Shown here piece by piece: positions 30,316-40,564 of a stretch of 64,000 nt of DNA. Origin of the DNA: Chloroflexota bacterium (lineage in GTDB: Bacteria; Chloroflexota; Anaerolineae; Anaerolineales; UBA11579). Position 1 is the stretch's first letter, and every line of letters begins with the position of its first letter. The translations under genes and the position numbers were made by a program. The DNA lies in assembly GCA_016191875.1 (NCBI GenBank), contig JACPVG010000036.1, positions 62,001 to 126,000 of the forward strand, written 5' to 3'. The notes under the pieces are model-generated. The model was given only the letters and a program-made list of their open reading frames with translations. It was not told where the DNA came from and did not search any database.

Positions 30316-32486
30316 TTCTTCGAGGCCGCGATGGTTTCGGCGCCCTGCATCATGGGCAGGTAGAGGCGGTCGGTATATTCTTTCACCATGCGCTTCATGC
30401 TGAAGCGCGGCGCCAGCGTGCGCAGGCACTCCTTGACCATCTCCACCCATTTCACCGGCATCTTGTCGCCGGGGCGCTGGTCGTAATACAAGGGGATGAT
30501 CTCGTTCTCCAGCGTGGCGTACAGGCTGGCGGCGTCTTCGCGGTCCTGCACGGCCGGGTCGTCGTAGTCGTGGTCTGCGCCGATCGCCCAGCCGTTGTGG
30601 CCGTTGTAGCCTTCGCGCCACCAGCCATCCAGCACGGAGAAATTAAGCACACCGTTGAGGGCGGCCTTCTCGCCGCTGGTGCCGCTGGCCTCGTTGGGGC
30701 GGCGCGGCGTGTTCAGCCACACATCCACGCCCTGCACCAGGTAGCGGGCGATGTTCATGTCGTAGTCTTCCAGGAACACCAGCCGCCCCCCGTTCTCGGC
30801 CTGCTTGACCTTGCGGTAGACCTCCTGGATGAGCAGTTTGCCGGGTTCATCGGCGGGGTGCGATTTGCCGGCGAAGATGATCTGCACCGGCCGGTTGGGC
30901 TGGTTGACCAGCCTGAGCAGGCGTTCCATGTCGCTGAGCGCCAGCCCGGCGCGCTTGTAGGTGGAAAAGCGGCGGGCGAAGCCGATGGTGAGGGCGTAGG
31001 GGTCGAGCAGGGTGCCGGCCGCCACCACCTGCACGGGGTGCACGCCGTCGTAGACCCATTGCTGGCGGGCGCGTTCGCGCATGTAGGCTACCAGTTTGCG
31101 CTTGAGGTGTTTGCGCGCTTCCCACAATTCCTCATCCGGGATGTCGGCCACGTGTTCCCACACGTCGGGGTCGTCGATGTTCTCGTACCAGTTTTCCGGC
31201 AGGTACTGGTTGAACAGGCCGAGCAGGCGGCGCGCCAGCCACGTGCCGGTGTGCACGCCGTTGGTGATGTGCGAGATGGGCACGTCTTCGGCCTTTTTGG
31301 CCGGGTAGAGGAATTGCCACATTTTGCGGGCCACCTGGCCGTGCAGTTCGCTGACGCCGTTGGCGGCGGCGCTCAATTTGAGGGCCAGCACCGGCATGCT
31401 GAAGGTCTCGCCCCAGGAGAGTTGGCGGCGGGCGATATCCAGGAAGGCGTCGCGCTCCAGGCCCAGTTCCGGCCACAGGTGCGAGAAGTATTTATCCATC
31501 AGCCAGAGCGGGAACTCGTCGTTGCCGGCCGGGACGGGGGTGTGGGTGGTGAAAAGGGTGGGGCGCCTGACTTCTTCGGCGGCTTCGGCGAACGCCCGCC
31601 CGGCGGCGACCTTTTCGCGGCAGCGCTCCAGCGCGAGGAAGGCGGAATGGCCTTCGTTCATGTGCCAGACGCTGGGGTTGTAGCCCAGCATGCGCAGGGC
31701 GCGCACGCCGCCCACGCCCAGGATGAGCTCCTGGCTGATGCGCAGGTCCAGGTCGCTGCTGTACAGGCGGGCGGTGAGGGCGCGGTCGCTCTCGCTGTTG
31801 CCTTCCATGTTGGTATCCAGCAGGTAGAGGGGCACGCGCCCGACGCGCACTTCCCAGATGCGGGCGTGCACCTCGCGGCCGGGCAGTTCCACGCTCACGG
31901 CGGCGGGCTGATCGTCATCCTTCAACAGGGGCAGGACGGGCAGGTCGTCGAACTTGAGGTTAACCTGGTGGGCTTCCTGCCAGCCGTCTTCGGTGATGTG
32001 CTGGCTGAAGTAGCCCTGGGTGTAGAGGAAGCCGATGGCGACGAACGGCAGGCCGAGGTCTGAGGCTTCTTTGACGTGGTCGCCGGAGAGCACGCCCAGG
32101 CCGCCGGCGTAGATCGGCACGGTTACGTGCAGGCCGAATTCGGTGGAGAAGTAGGCGATGGGGTTGTTGAGCAGGCCGGGGTAGCGCTGGAGGAACCAGG
32201 TATCTTCGGCGGCCATGTAGCGGTCGAAGAGTTCCAGCGTGCGGTCGTAGAATTCGACGTACCATTTGTCGAAGGTGACGGCGTTGAGGCGGGCGCGGGC
32301 CGCCTGGCGCAGGAACTTGATGGGGTTGTGGTAAGTCTCTTCCCACAGGTGCGGGTCGATGTATTCGAAGAGGCGCTGGGTTTCTTTCTCCCAGGTCCAC
32401 CACAGGTTGTAGGCGAGTTCGCCGAGGCGGGCGATGCGCTCCGGCAGGTTGAAGTGATTGGGCATTTCGCTGCGAAAGGCTTCCAT
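30312..32486 (-). CDS. glgP: Alpha-glucan phosphorylase (Thermus-type GlgP)
   Basis: 724 residues, the short bacterial type. It starts LPERIARLGELAYNLWWTWEKETQRLFEYIDP and has the typical ITNGVHTGTWLARRL, RRFSTYKRA and DVWLNTPRRPNEASGTSGEKAALNG blocks; Lys of GEK (about residue 605) is the expected pyridoxal-phosphate Lys. It releases glucose-1-phosphate from glycogen or maltodextrin. ATGA-coupled to the downstream membrane gene. The upstream gap on its 5' side holds repeats and hairpins rather than a gene. Confidence 0.95.
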   Translation of the reverse strand: MEAFRSEMPNHFNLPERIARLGELAYNLWWTWEKETQRLFEYIDPHLWEETYHNPIKFLRQAARARLNAVTFDKWYVEFYDRTLELFDRYMAAEDTWFLQRYPGLLNNPIAYFSTEFGLHVTVPIYAGGLGVLSGDHVKEASDLGLPFVAIGFLYTQGYFSQHITEDGWQEAHQVNLKFDDLPVLPLLKDDDQPAAVSVELPGREVHARIWEVRVGRVPLYLLDTNMEGNSESDRALTARLYSSDLDLRISQELILGVGGVRALRMLGYNPSVWHMNEGHSAFLALERCREKVAAGRAFAEAAEEVRRPTLFTTHTPVPAGNDEFPLWLMDKYFSHLWPELGLERDAFLDIARRQLSWGETFSMPVLALKLSAAANGVSELHGQVARKMWQFLYPAKKAEDVPISHITNGVHTGTWLARRLLGLFNQYLPENWYENIDDPDVWEHVADIPDEELWEARKHLKRKLVAYMRERARQQWVYDGVHPVQVVAAGTLLDPYALTIGFARRFSTYKRAGLALSDMERLLRLVNQPNRPVQIIFAGKSHPADEPGKLLIQEVYRKVKQAENGGRLVFLEDYDMNIARYLVQGVDVWLNTPRRPNEASGTSGEKAALNGVLNFSVLDGWWREGYNGHNGWAIGADHDYDDPAVQDREDAASLYATLENEIIPLYYDQRPGDKMPVKWVEMVKECLRTLAPRFSMKRMVKEYTDRLYLPMMQGAETIAASKK

Positions 32487-33126
32487 CCGGCATCCTCACA
32501 CGGGTGTTGTTCAGATTACAAAGAGGAATCTTACCACTGGTTGCGGGTCGGGCGAGAAACGCCGCCCGACCCGGAGTTCGCCGCCGGTGGCTTTGCCACC
32601 TTAGGGCGAACTCCATGCGAGATGGTTGCGCGCGAGACGACCTTTTGGGGCGGTGGTGAAAATGGTGCAAAACCCCCCACCCCCCTCCGAGAAAATGCAC
32701 CAAAAGTGGCAAAAGATGCACCATTTTGGTAGATTCGATGCGTCGTTTTGGGGGTTTGGTGTGTCATTTTACGGGTCGATGCATCGTTTTATGCGCGGGG
32801 TTGGTGGGCAAGGTGGGAAGGCAGAGGCAAAGGCATCTCATGCCAAGTGCGCGGTGAAGATAGCGGGCGGTGAAGATAGCGGGCGGAGAATATAGCCACG
32901 CAAAGACGCAAAGAGAAGAGAAAGGCTTTAACTACAGATAAACACGGATGAACACAGATGAAAAGGATTGACATGCTACGAAGCCCCCGGATGGGGAATC
33001 ATAGCATGGGTAGGGCGGGAAGGGTAGCGGGGGAGGGAAAGTGTCAATCCACCAGCAGCGTCATAGCGGATCATTGCTAAGCAAAGGTAGTACTTACAGT
33101 CTTATCTCGGAGTTAGCGAAACGCTG
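32487..33126. other. Gene-free 640-bp gap with hairpins and dispersed repeats
   Basis: Between glgP (-) and the AT-rich island (+). It holds an inverted pair CGGGTCGGGC...GCCCGACCCG (~32546-32572), then GGAGTTCGCC...GGCGAACTCC around GGTGGC/GCCACC (~32573-32613), an AT/GC-patterned stretch at 32690-32790 repeating GATGC-x-TCGTTTT units, and copies of the CGCAAAGACGCAAAGAGAAG and AACACGGATGAACACAGATG repeats (32893-32965). No convincing ORF, RNA gene or transposase. Confidence 0.7.
32893..32965. repeat. CACGCAAAGACGCAAAGAG and AACACGGATGAACACAGATG repeats
   Basis: Two widespread-looking short repeat types next to each other; the first is related to 8710-8740, the second to 8746-8850 and 10422-10568. 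Confidence 0.7.
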
Positions 33127-33166
33127 TTAACTGTGAGACGTAAACTACATCTTTACGCACAGTTAA
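33127..33166. other. Long hairpin before the AT-rich island
   Basis: TTAACTGTG-AGA-CGTAAA pairs with TTTACGCACAGTTAA (3-nt bulge), loop ~7 nt, followed by AAATGTTTT. It is the first AT-rich structured element at the island's left edge and could be a terminator insulating the island or a recognition site. Confidence 0.65.
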
Positions 33167-33213
33167 AATGTTTTCCCCCAGTTACCCTCTCAAACATGTA
33201 TCAATACTGACTA

Positions 33214-33241
33214 TTGACTATTGTATAAAAACATGTATAAT
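33214..33241 (+). promoter_or_regulatory. Strong sigma-70-type promoter of the island operon
   Basis: TTGACT (33214-33219), 16-bp spacer, TATAAT (33236-33241) with an upstream TG. The spacer region also has direct repeats (GACTATTGACTATTG and AACATGTAT before and after), which could be operator half-sites. GGAG at 33261-33264 precedes ATG 33270. Confidence 0.82.
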
Positions 33242-33269
33242 ACGTTATGAATACACTGTAGGAGACGCT

Positions 33270-33740
33270 ATGCCATCTAGGAATGAATACATCGAAGAGC
33301 TCAACTGGCGACTGGAAAGCCTAAGAGGAGAGATTTCCAAACTACAGGGGAGTATCCAAGAATTGTTTGATGAGGTGAAGATTAAGCAAGAACAGGCTAA
33401 ACATCTAATGATGCTATTGGAATCTGAAGGCCAAAGTACACAAGACCCGGAATTATCTTCGATCAGTAATAAACCTATTGCTGATATCGCTTTTGACTTT
33501 GTTTCAGCACAACAAACTAGAGCACCCTACCACTATGTAGATCTAGCAAACGAACTAATGTCAAAAGGCATATATATTTCTGGGAAAAACCCCTCAGCAA
33601 ACCTTCTCGCTCACATGAGTAGAGATTCGAGATTTGTCCGAATCGCGCCAGGAACGTATGGCCTTGCTGATTGGGGACTGGAGCCGGTAGAAAGCGCTAC
33701 CAAATCAAAGGTGAAACGGAAGAGAAGGAAGAAAAAATGA
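33270..33740 (+). CDS. Coiled-coil protein with HARE-HTH domain
   Basis: 156 residues. Residues ~5-50 form a coiled coil (YIEELNWRLESLRGEISKLQGSIQELFDEVKIKQEQ). Residues ~65-140 fit the HARE-HTH fold (ADIAFDFVSAQQTRAPYHYVDLANELMSKGIYISGKNPSANLLAHMSRDSRFVRIAPGTYGLADW), a winged-helix module found in restriction enzymes, chromatin proteins and HB1/ASXL. The end is a Lys/Arg run (SKVKRKRRKKK). It probably binds DNA and dimerises. The start at 33270 is fixed by the GGAG; an open frame continues upstream without a site. First gene of a three-gene AT-rich operon; stop overlaps the next start (ATGA). Confidence 0.82.
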   Translation: MPSRNEYIEELNWRLESLRGEISKLQGSIQELFDEVKIKQEQAKHLMMLLESEGQSTQDPELSSISNKPIADIAFDFVSAQQTRAPYHYVDLANELMSKGIYISGKNPSANLLAHMSRDSRFVRIAPGTYGLADWGLEPVESATKSKVKRKRRKKK

Positions 33741-34354
33741 ATTTTCGGGTTAGAAGCAATGTTGACCTCGTCTTGATTGCCCTCTCGAAATTGGGCGGTG
33801 CAAAAAATAAGATCTCAACTGAGGATGTGGCTGTAGAAGCGTTTTATATCGCTCCTGACAGGTTTTCATGGGTTTCACAAAAGTACAAGAAATACCCCGA
33901 CAAGGAAGTTACCAGAATGGCACTGGAGGATGCAGCAAAAGACAAACACGGTAAGTTGGTTATTGGTAGGTATGCAAGGGATACATCAAAGGACGGCTGG
34001 AAGTTATCACCTAATGGTGTGCGCTGGTTAGAAGAAAATAGGCTTCTAATTGAGAGCTCGCTGCAAGGCGTCTCTGAACTTCCGAAAATGAGCCCAAAGG
34101 AAGTAAAACGGCTTAAGAGTCAATTCGAGAAGGACCCAGCATATCGCACCTTCCTAAAAGAAGGATTGATAAACAACATTTCGAGGTTTATGTTTACCGA
34201 TATGCTTCAATGTAGTCCGGATGCCTCACCACAACTTATCAATGAGAAATTCCAGAGACTTCTGGCACTCGTTGAACTCGCCGACTTAAAAGCGATTGCC
34301 GAATTCTTAGGCGAATGCAAATTGCATTTCAAAGACCTTTTTGAAACTAGCTAA
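33737..34354 (+). CDS. Uncharacterised island protein, middle gene
   Basis: 205 residues from ATG 33737 (AAGGAAGA ahead). No family recognised. The N-terminal ~100 residues (VDLVLIALSKLGGAKNKISTEDVAVEAFYIAPDRFSW ... HGKLVIGRYARDTSKDGWKLSPNGVRWLEENR) read like a winged-helix module of the kind found in restriction or repair proteins. The C-terminal half is helical (SPKEVKRLKSQFEKDPAYRTFLKEGLINNISRFMFTDMLQ). AT-rich like its neighbours. Probably bridges the HARE-HTH protein and the ATPase; inference. Confidence 0.7.
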   Translation: MNFRVRSNVDLVLIALSKLGGAKNKISTEDVAVEAFYIAPDRFSWVSQKYKKYPDKEVTRMALEDAAKDKHGKLVIGRYARDTSKDGWKLSPNGVRWLEENRLLIESSLQGVSELPKMSPKEVKRLKSQFEKDPAYRTFLKEGLINNISRFMFTDMLQCSPDASPQLINEKFQRLLALVELADLKAIAEFLGECKLHFKDLFETS

Positions 34355-34370
34355 GACTTGGGAGGTTACA

Positions 34371-36644
34371 ATGAGCAAGATTGAGATTGGTGTACCTATA
34401 GAACTGAAATACAGCTCTCGATACTTCAAGCAAAATCGCTCCTTTGCTCTAAAAGACATCTACGATGCGTTGGTTGAGCTAATCACTAACAGCGATGATA
34501 GTTATCACCGCTTGTTCGATGAGGGAAAGATAAAAGAGGATGGCGGTCCCATACTATTAGAAGTTCACGCGAAACGGGGGGAGCCTTCGATTGTTCGGGT
34601 GAAGGACAGAGCAGAAGGGCTAACACTGAGGCAAATGCTTGACAAGTTCGGACGTGTCGGAGACAAGACCTCGAAAAAAGGTGACCGGGGTTTTATGGCA
34701 AGGGGAGCAAAAGACTGCACGGAATTAGGGGATATGATCATTGAATCAATAAAAGACAACAAGTATTACAAGTGTACACTCTCCAAAGACGCGACAATCA
34801 CACCGATCAATGATGGCCTTCCTGTAAACCCAGAAATTAGAACCGAGCTAGGTATTCCCCGAGGAAATGGTACATCTGTTACCTTGATTGTGGATAAAGC
34901 CTATAAGGTCCCTAGAACCTCTAATCTTGTCAAAGATCTTCCTTGGCACTACTCATTGCGCCTACTTGCCTCAGAGGAAAGTCCAACAAAGATATCCATT
35001 CGAAAACTCAATGACTTAAGAGGAAGACCTGAATCAATAGTATATCGACAGCCAGAAGGACAGCTAGTAGTTGACCAAGAGATAACTGTAGAGAACTATC
35101 CAGATGCGAAGGCCCACTTGAAGATTTGGCGATCTCCCGAGGCGCACGAAGGCGATCGAGGAAGGTTTCGGAGATCGGGAATCTTAGTGAAGAGTAGCCG
35201 AGCAGTTCTGGAGTGTAGTTTGTTAACCTCAGAATTCGAAAACGATCCGCTAGCTTCAAAGTACTTCGGGCTGCTCGAATGCTCATATATTGATGATTTG
35301 ATGGAGCAATTTGACTCCCAAGCTGAGAATAGCATTTCAGTGAAACAGGACAACCCTCGAATCCTCATTGATCCTAATCGTCAACAGGGCTTAATGCGCG
35401 ACCACCCATTTACGAATGCGTTATTTCAAGTTCCCACGGAAGTGCTTCGAACACTTGTTGCCAATGATCGAGAACAACAGAAAGCAAATCGGAATTCTAT
35501 AGCGAACGACAAGACAAAGGAGAAGTTGAACCAGCTGGCGAAAGTGGCCAGTCAGTTTCTTCGTGAACAGGTAGAAGATAATCCTGAAGTTTCCCCAGAT
35601 GAAGAGTCTGAAACCGAGTCATTCTTCAAGAAAGGAATTATTGTCCTTCCCACGTATGCGAAAGTCTCACTTGGAGAAGAGAAGAAATTTTGGGTCTACG
35701 TCAACAAAGATGTGATAAAGGGTGACCCAGTTGGGACTGTAGTTTCTTGTGATAATGAAATAATTGAGCCGTTGGATCAGATTATCCAATTGCAGCAACA
35801 TTCTAAGAAGGAAAATTCCTTTGTTGGCACCTTCAAAGTGCGTGCAAAGAAGCTAACTGATAGTTGCGTGATACAACTGAAGTCCAAAGCTTTCCCACTT
35901 GGAGAAGCAATTGTCGAAGTTGTTGAACCAGGTCTTGAAATCAGAGATTTCATTAGCCCACTTGAGTTCGAGCACAAGTCATATTCTGTTGAAGAGGGCA
36001 AATCGCGAATTCTACACTTGTATGCAAAGTATCCCGAAGTTATCAGTAAGTCAACCAGCATAAAAGCGTGGACTACAGATGATACCAATGTTGCAGTACG
36101 GGGAAGTGTAACCTTAGATCCCGTAATTGGCTCTAATTATGCGCGCGGAGACATACGTGTAGAAGGACGACGAATAGATTCTTCTGCCGAAATCAAAGCA
36201 GCAGTGAATGGAAGGGAAGCTCAAGCGACCGTCAAGGTTAAGAGCAAAATCACAAAAACTGTTGAAATGGAAATCAGAATTGAGGATGAGGATTTCGGAA
36301 ACTTCCGGGCGAGGTGGGCGGATCACGATGGCAAGCCAAATCTCCTTCTTATATCTGCGAAGCACGAATCGGTCCGCAGATACCTTGGCCCGCCTCCCGA
36401 ATATGCAGGTCAGGAAGGGCCAATCTTCCGCTTGCTTCTGGCCGAGATTGTCGCTGAAAGCGTTTGCAGAAAAGTTCTTGGTCTTGAGGCGAAAAATAAA
36501 CCTTGGGAATTTGCTCTAAGAGACCTAATGAGCGATCAGGCAATCGTCGACGAAGTGTTTTCGAAACTTCACCGAAGATTTCGGGAGTTTGTTGGCTTAG
36601 CTCATAGAGTAATGGTTGGAGATATCGAAATATCGAGTAGCTAG
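34371..36644 (+). CDS. Large GHKL (Bergerat-fold) ATPase
   Basis: 757 residues. ATG 34371 follows GGGAGG by 5 bases; an ATG at 34341 lies in the previous gene. The N-terminal ATPase has an N-box ELITNSDD (Glu36-x3-Asn40-x2-Asp43), a G1 box DRAEG (Asp79...Gly83) and a Gly-rich lid KKGDRGFMARG (104-113). This is the GyrB/Hsp90/MutL/MORC pattern. Following it are a transducer-like region, then apparent beta-rich (Ig-like) repeats from ~500 to 640 (VEVVEPGLEIRDFISPLEFEHKSYSVEEGKSRILHLYAKY), and a helical C-terminus. MORC/MutL-type ATPases occur with HARE-HTH and restriction systems, so a DNA-sensing or remodelling role in defence is plausible. No nuclease is visible. Confidence 0.8.
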   Translation: MSKIEIGVPIELKYSSRYFKQNRSFALKDIYDALVELITNSDDSYHRLFDEGKIKEDGGPILLEVHAKRGEPSIVRVKDRAEGLTLRQMLDKFGRVGDKTSKKGDRGFMARGAKDCTELGDMIIESIKDNKYYKCTLSKDATITPINDGLPVNPEIRTELGIPRGNGTSVTLIVDKAYKVPRTSNLVKDLPWHYSLRLLASEESPTKISIRKLNDLRGRPESIVYRQPEGQLVVDQEITVENYPDAKAHLKIWRSPEAHEGDRGRFRRSGILVKSSRAVLECSLLTSEFENDPLASKYFGLLECSYIDDLMEQFDSQAENSISVKQDNPRILIDPNRQQGLMRDHPFTNALFQVPTEVLRTLVANDREQQKANRNSIANDKTKEKLNQLAKVASQFLREQVEDNPEVSPDEESETESFFKKGIIVLPTYAKVSLGEEKKFWVYVNKDVIKGDPVGTVVSCDNEIIEPLDQIIQLQQHSKKENSFVGTFKVRAKKLTDSCVIQLKSKAFPLGEAIVEVVEPGLEIRDFISPLEFEHKSYSVEEGKSRILHLYAKYPEVISKSTSIKAWTTDDTNVAVRGSVTLDPVIGSNYARGDIRVEGRRIDSSAEIKAAVNGREAQATVKVKSKITKTVEMEIRIEDEDFGNFRARWADHDGKPNLLLISAKHESVRRYLGPPPEYAGQEGPIFRLLLAEIVAESVCRKVLGLEAKNKPWEFALRDLMSDQAIVDEVFSKLHRRFREFVGLAHRVMVGDIEISSS

Positions 36645-36723
36645 AGCCACTTGTCAGAACAAACAAAACATTTAGAAGTTTCGAATAACAATCCTCTCCC
36701 GCGCCCCGCATTTCCTCCGATGT

Positions 36724-36729
36724 TATAAT
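36724..36729 (+). promoter_or_regulatory. TATAAT -10 element before dnaG
   Basis: TATAAT at 36724-36729, ~42 bp before the dnaG ATG. No good -35 match lies 16-19 bp upstream. It marks the return from AT-rich island sequence to the normal high-GC genome. Confidence 0.4.
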
Positions 36730-36770
36730 TACCACCAATCCCGCCCGTTCAGGTCGGAACCCTGCCGCGC

Positions 36771-38708
36771 ATGAGTTCCATCGAAGAGATCAAAGACCGC
36801 CTCGATATCCTGGATATCGTTTCCGAAACCGTCCAACTGAAGCGTTCGGGCAAGTCCTACACCGGATTTTGCCCGTTCCATGCCAACACGCGCACACCGT
36901 CCTTTGTGGTGTGGCCGGAGAGCGGCACCTGGAAGTGTTTCGGGGCCTGCAACGAGGGCGGCGACATCTTCAAGTTCGTGATGAAGCGCGATGGGCTGGA
37001 GTTCCCTGAGGCCCTGCGCCAACTGGCCGAGAAGGCCGGGGTGACTCTGCGGCCGCCCACGGCCTTTGAAGAAGCCCAGCGCGAAGAGCACGAACGCCTG
37101 CGCGCCCTGCTGGAAGAGGCCGTTTCCTACTACCGCAAGCAACTGCGCCAGCCGGCCGGGAAAGACGCCCTGGAGTACCTGCGCGGCCGCGGCCTGAACG
37201 ACGAAACGCTGGCCCTCTACGAACTGGGCTATGCCCCGGCCGGTTGGGATAACGGCCTCAAGCACTTCACCGAAAAAGGCTACAGCGAACAGGAACTGCT
37301 GGAGGCCGGGCTGGTCTCCGAGCGCGACGGCGGCGGCGTGTACGACCGCTTCCGCAACCGCATCATGTTCCCGATCCGCGACGGGCGCGGCCGCATGGCG
37401 GGTTTCGGGGCGCGCGCCCTGGCCGCCGACGACCAGCCCAAATACCTCAACTCGCCGCAAACGCCGGTGTTCGACAAGAGCGCCCTGCTCTACGGGCTGG
37501 ACAAAGCCCGCAAACCCATCCGCGAACAGGACCAGGCCGTCATCGTCGAAGGCTACATGGACGTGATCGGCCCGGCCCAGGCCGGGTTCACCAACCTGGT
37601 CTCGCCGATGGGCACGGCCCTGACCGAGCCGCAGTTGAAACTGCTCAAGCCGCTCACCCGCCGCATCGTGCTGGCGCTGGACGCCGACGCGGCCGGGGCC
37701 AACGCCACGCTGCGCGGCCTGAATGTGGCCCGCGACGCCTTCGACCGCGAAGCCGACCCGGTCTTCAACGCCCGCGGCCTGGTGGCCTACGAGGGCCGCC
37801 TGCAGGCGGATATCCGCGTGACGGCGCTGCCGGAAGGGCTGGACCCGGACGAAGTCGCCGGGCGGGACCCCGGCCAATGGCAGGCGCTCATCGCCGCCGC
37901 CAAGCCGGTGGTGGAACACGTGATGGAAATGCTGGCGGCCGGCAAAGACCTGGACGACCCCAAGGTCAAGACCGAGATCGCCGGGCAGGCGCTGCCGCTC
38001 ATCCGCGACGTGCCCAGCGCCATCGAGCGCGACACCTATTTGCAGAAACTGGCGCGCCTCATCCGGGTGGACGAGCGCACGCTGCTGGCCGAAGCCGGAC
38101 TGCGGCCGCGGCCAGCCCGCGGCGCGGCGCGCCGCCCGGCCGCCCGCCCCGCCGGCCCGCCCGCCGCGGCCGAAAAAGCCCTCTCGCCGGCCGCGGCGGC
38201 GGCGGGTTCCATCGCCCGCCTCGAAAGCCACATCCTCAGCATCCTCATGCGCCAGCCGGAACTGGTCTACCGGGTGGACCGCTCCCTGCAGGAAGCCGGG
38301 CTGGCGCGCTTTGGGGCGCAGGATTTCCTGCTCACCAACCATCAGGTGGCCTTCCGCCTGGCGCAGGAAAGCCTGGAACAGGACCACACCGAACCGCTCA
38401 ACTTCACCATGGAGAACCTGCCCCTGCCGTTGTTCGACATGGTGGATGACATGCTGGTGAGCAGCGAAGACCTGGACCCGGCCGCCGACCGCGTGCTGGA
38501 AGACCTGCTGCGCGCCATCCTGCAACTGCGGCTCAAGCACCTGCGCCAGTCCAGCGACCAACTGCGCTTTCTGCAGCAGGAGGCCCACGACCTGGGCGAC
38601 CTCAAAGCCGCCCAGTACGGCCAGACCCTCCTGCAGATCACCCGCAACCTCGACCTCATCAACCGGGCGTTGGGCCGCTACAGCGACCTGACCCTCGCGC
38701 CGAACTGA
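36771..38708 (+). CDS. dnaG: DNA primase
   Basis: 645 residues. The N-terminal zinc-binding domain has CPFH, CFGAC (one residue longer between Cys than the common CxxC). RNA-polymerase/TOPRIM core blocks include [30 protein letters not shown] and [14 protein letters not shown]-terminal helical helicase-binding domain follows an Ala/Pro/Arg-rich linker ([21 protein letters not shown]). Primes lagging-strand synthesis. 17 bp before rpoD, the classic macromolecular-synthesis pairing, without rpsU in front. Confidence 0.96.
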   Translation: MSSIEEIKDRLDILDIVSETVQLKRSGKSYTGFCPFHANTRTPSFVVWPESGTWKCFGACNEGGDIFKFVMKRDGLEFPEALRQLAEKAGVTLRPPTAFEEAQREEHERLRALLEEAVSYYRKQLRQPAGKDALEYLRGRGLNDETLALYELGYAPAGWDNGLKHFTEKGYSEQELLEAGLVSERDGGGVYDRFRNRIMFPIRDGRGRMAGFGARALAADDQPKYLNSPQTPVFDKSALLYGLDKARKPIREQDQAVIVEGYMDVIGPAQAGFTNLVSPMGTALTEPQLKLLKPLTRRIVLALDADAAGANATLRGLNVARDAFDREADPVFNARGLVAYEGRLQADIRVTALPEGLDPDEVAGRDPGQWQALIAAAKPVVEHVMEMLAAGKDLDDPKVKTEIAGQALPLIRDVPSAIERDTYLQKLARLIRVDERTLLAEAGLRPRPARGAARRPAARPAGPPAAAEKALSPAAAAAGSIARLESHILSILMRQPELVYRVDRSLQEAGLARFGAQDFLLTNHQVAFRLAQESLEQDHTEPLNFTMENLPLPLFDMVDDMLVSSEDLDPAADRVLEDLLRAILQLRLKHLRQSSDQLRFLQQEAHDLGDLKAAQYGQTLLQITRNLDLINRALGRYSDLTLAPN

Positions 38709-38725
38709 CGCCGCCAGGACCCGCC

Positions 38726-40297
<1,572 letters not shown>

Positions 40298-40372
40298 ACG
40301 CCCACCCGTCCTCCTCTCGGGGCGATAACCACGTCCCAACCGCCAACATATGCGACATGCACCAATAACAAA

Positions 40373-40400
40373 GTAGGGGCGCAGCATGCTGCGCCCCTAC
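40373..40400. repeat. Perfect 28-bp palindrome
   Basis: Left half GTAGGGGCGCAGCA, right half TGCTGCGCCCCTAC, with no loop. Lies in the 267-bp gap between rpoD and the response regulator gene. Could act as a terminator-like hairpin, but lacks a T-tract. Confidence 0.8.
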
Positions 40401-40401
40401 A

Positions 40402-40556
40402 TGGATGGCTTGCGTATTCCGTTCCGCCAATTCCTTGTTCGCCAACCCCAGCAAAAAATCGGCTTCGATGCGAGTGAGGAGGTCGCGGGCGGTTTTCAGC
40501 CATTCGCGGCGGCAGGCAGGGCGCGGCCGAGGTGGTAGAAGGCCGCCCTCACGCGA
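40402..40556 (-). pseudogene. Possible decayed coding remnant
   Basis: On the minus strand two frames carry protein-like text: VRAAFYHLGRALPAAA, then after a frame change REWLKTARDLLTRIEADFLLGLANKELAERN, before running into the 28-bp palindrome. This resembles helical (TPR-type) repeats and may be a fragment of a deleted gene. Weak evidence. Confidence 0.3.
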
Positions 40557-40564
40557 CCGATAGT

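Noticed and set aside
33270-36644. Prophage or transposon carrying the island
   Set aside because: No integrase, transposase, direct repeats or att-like duplication was seen at either edge, so only an acquired cassette is claimed.
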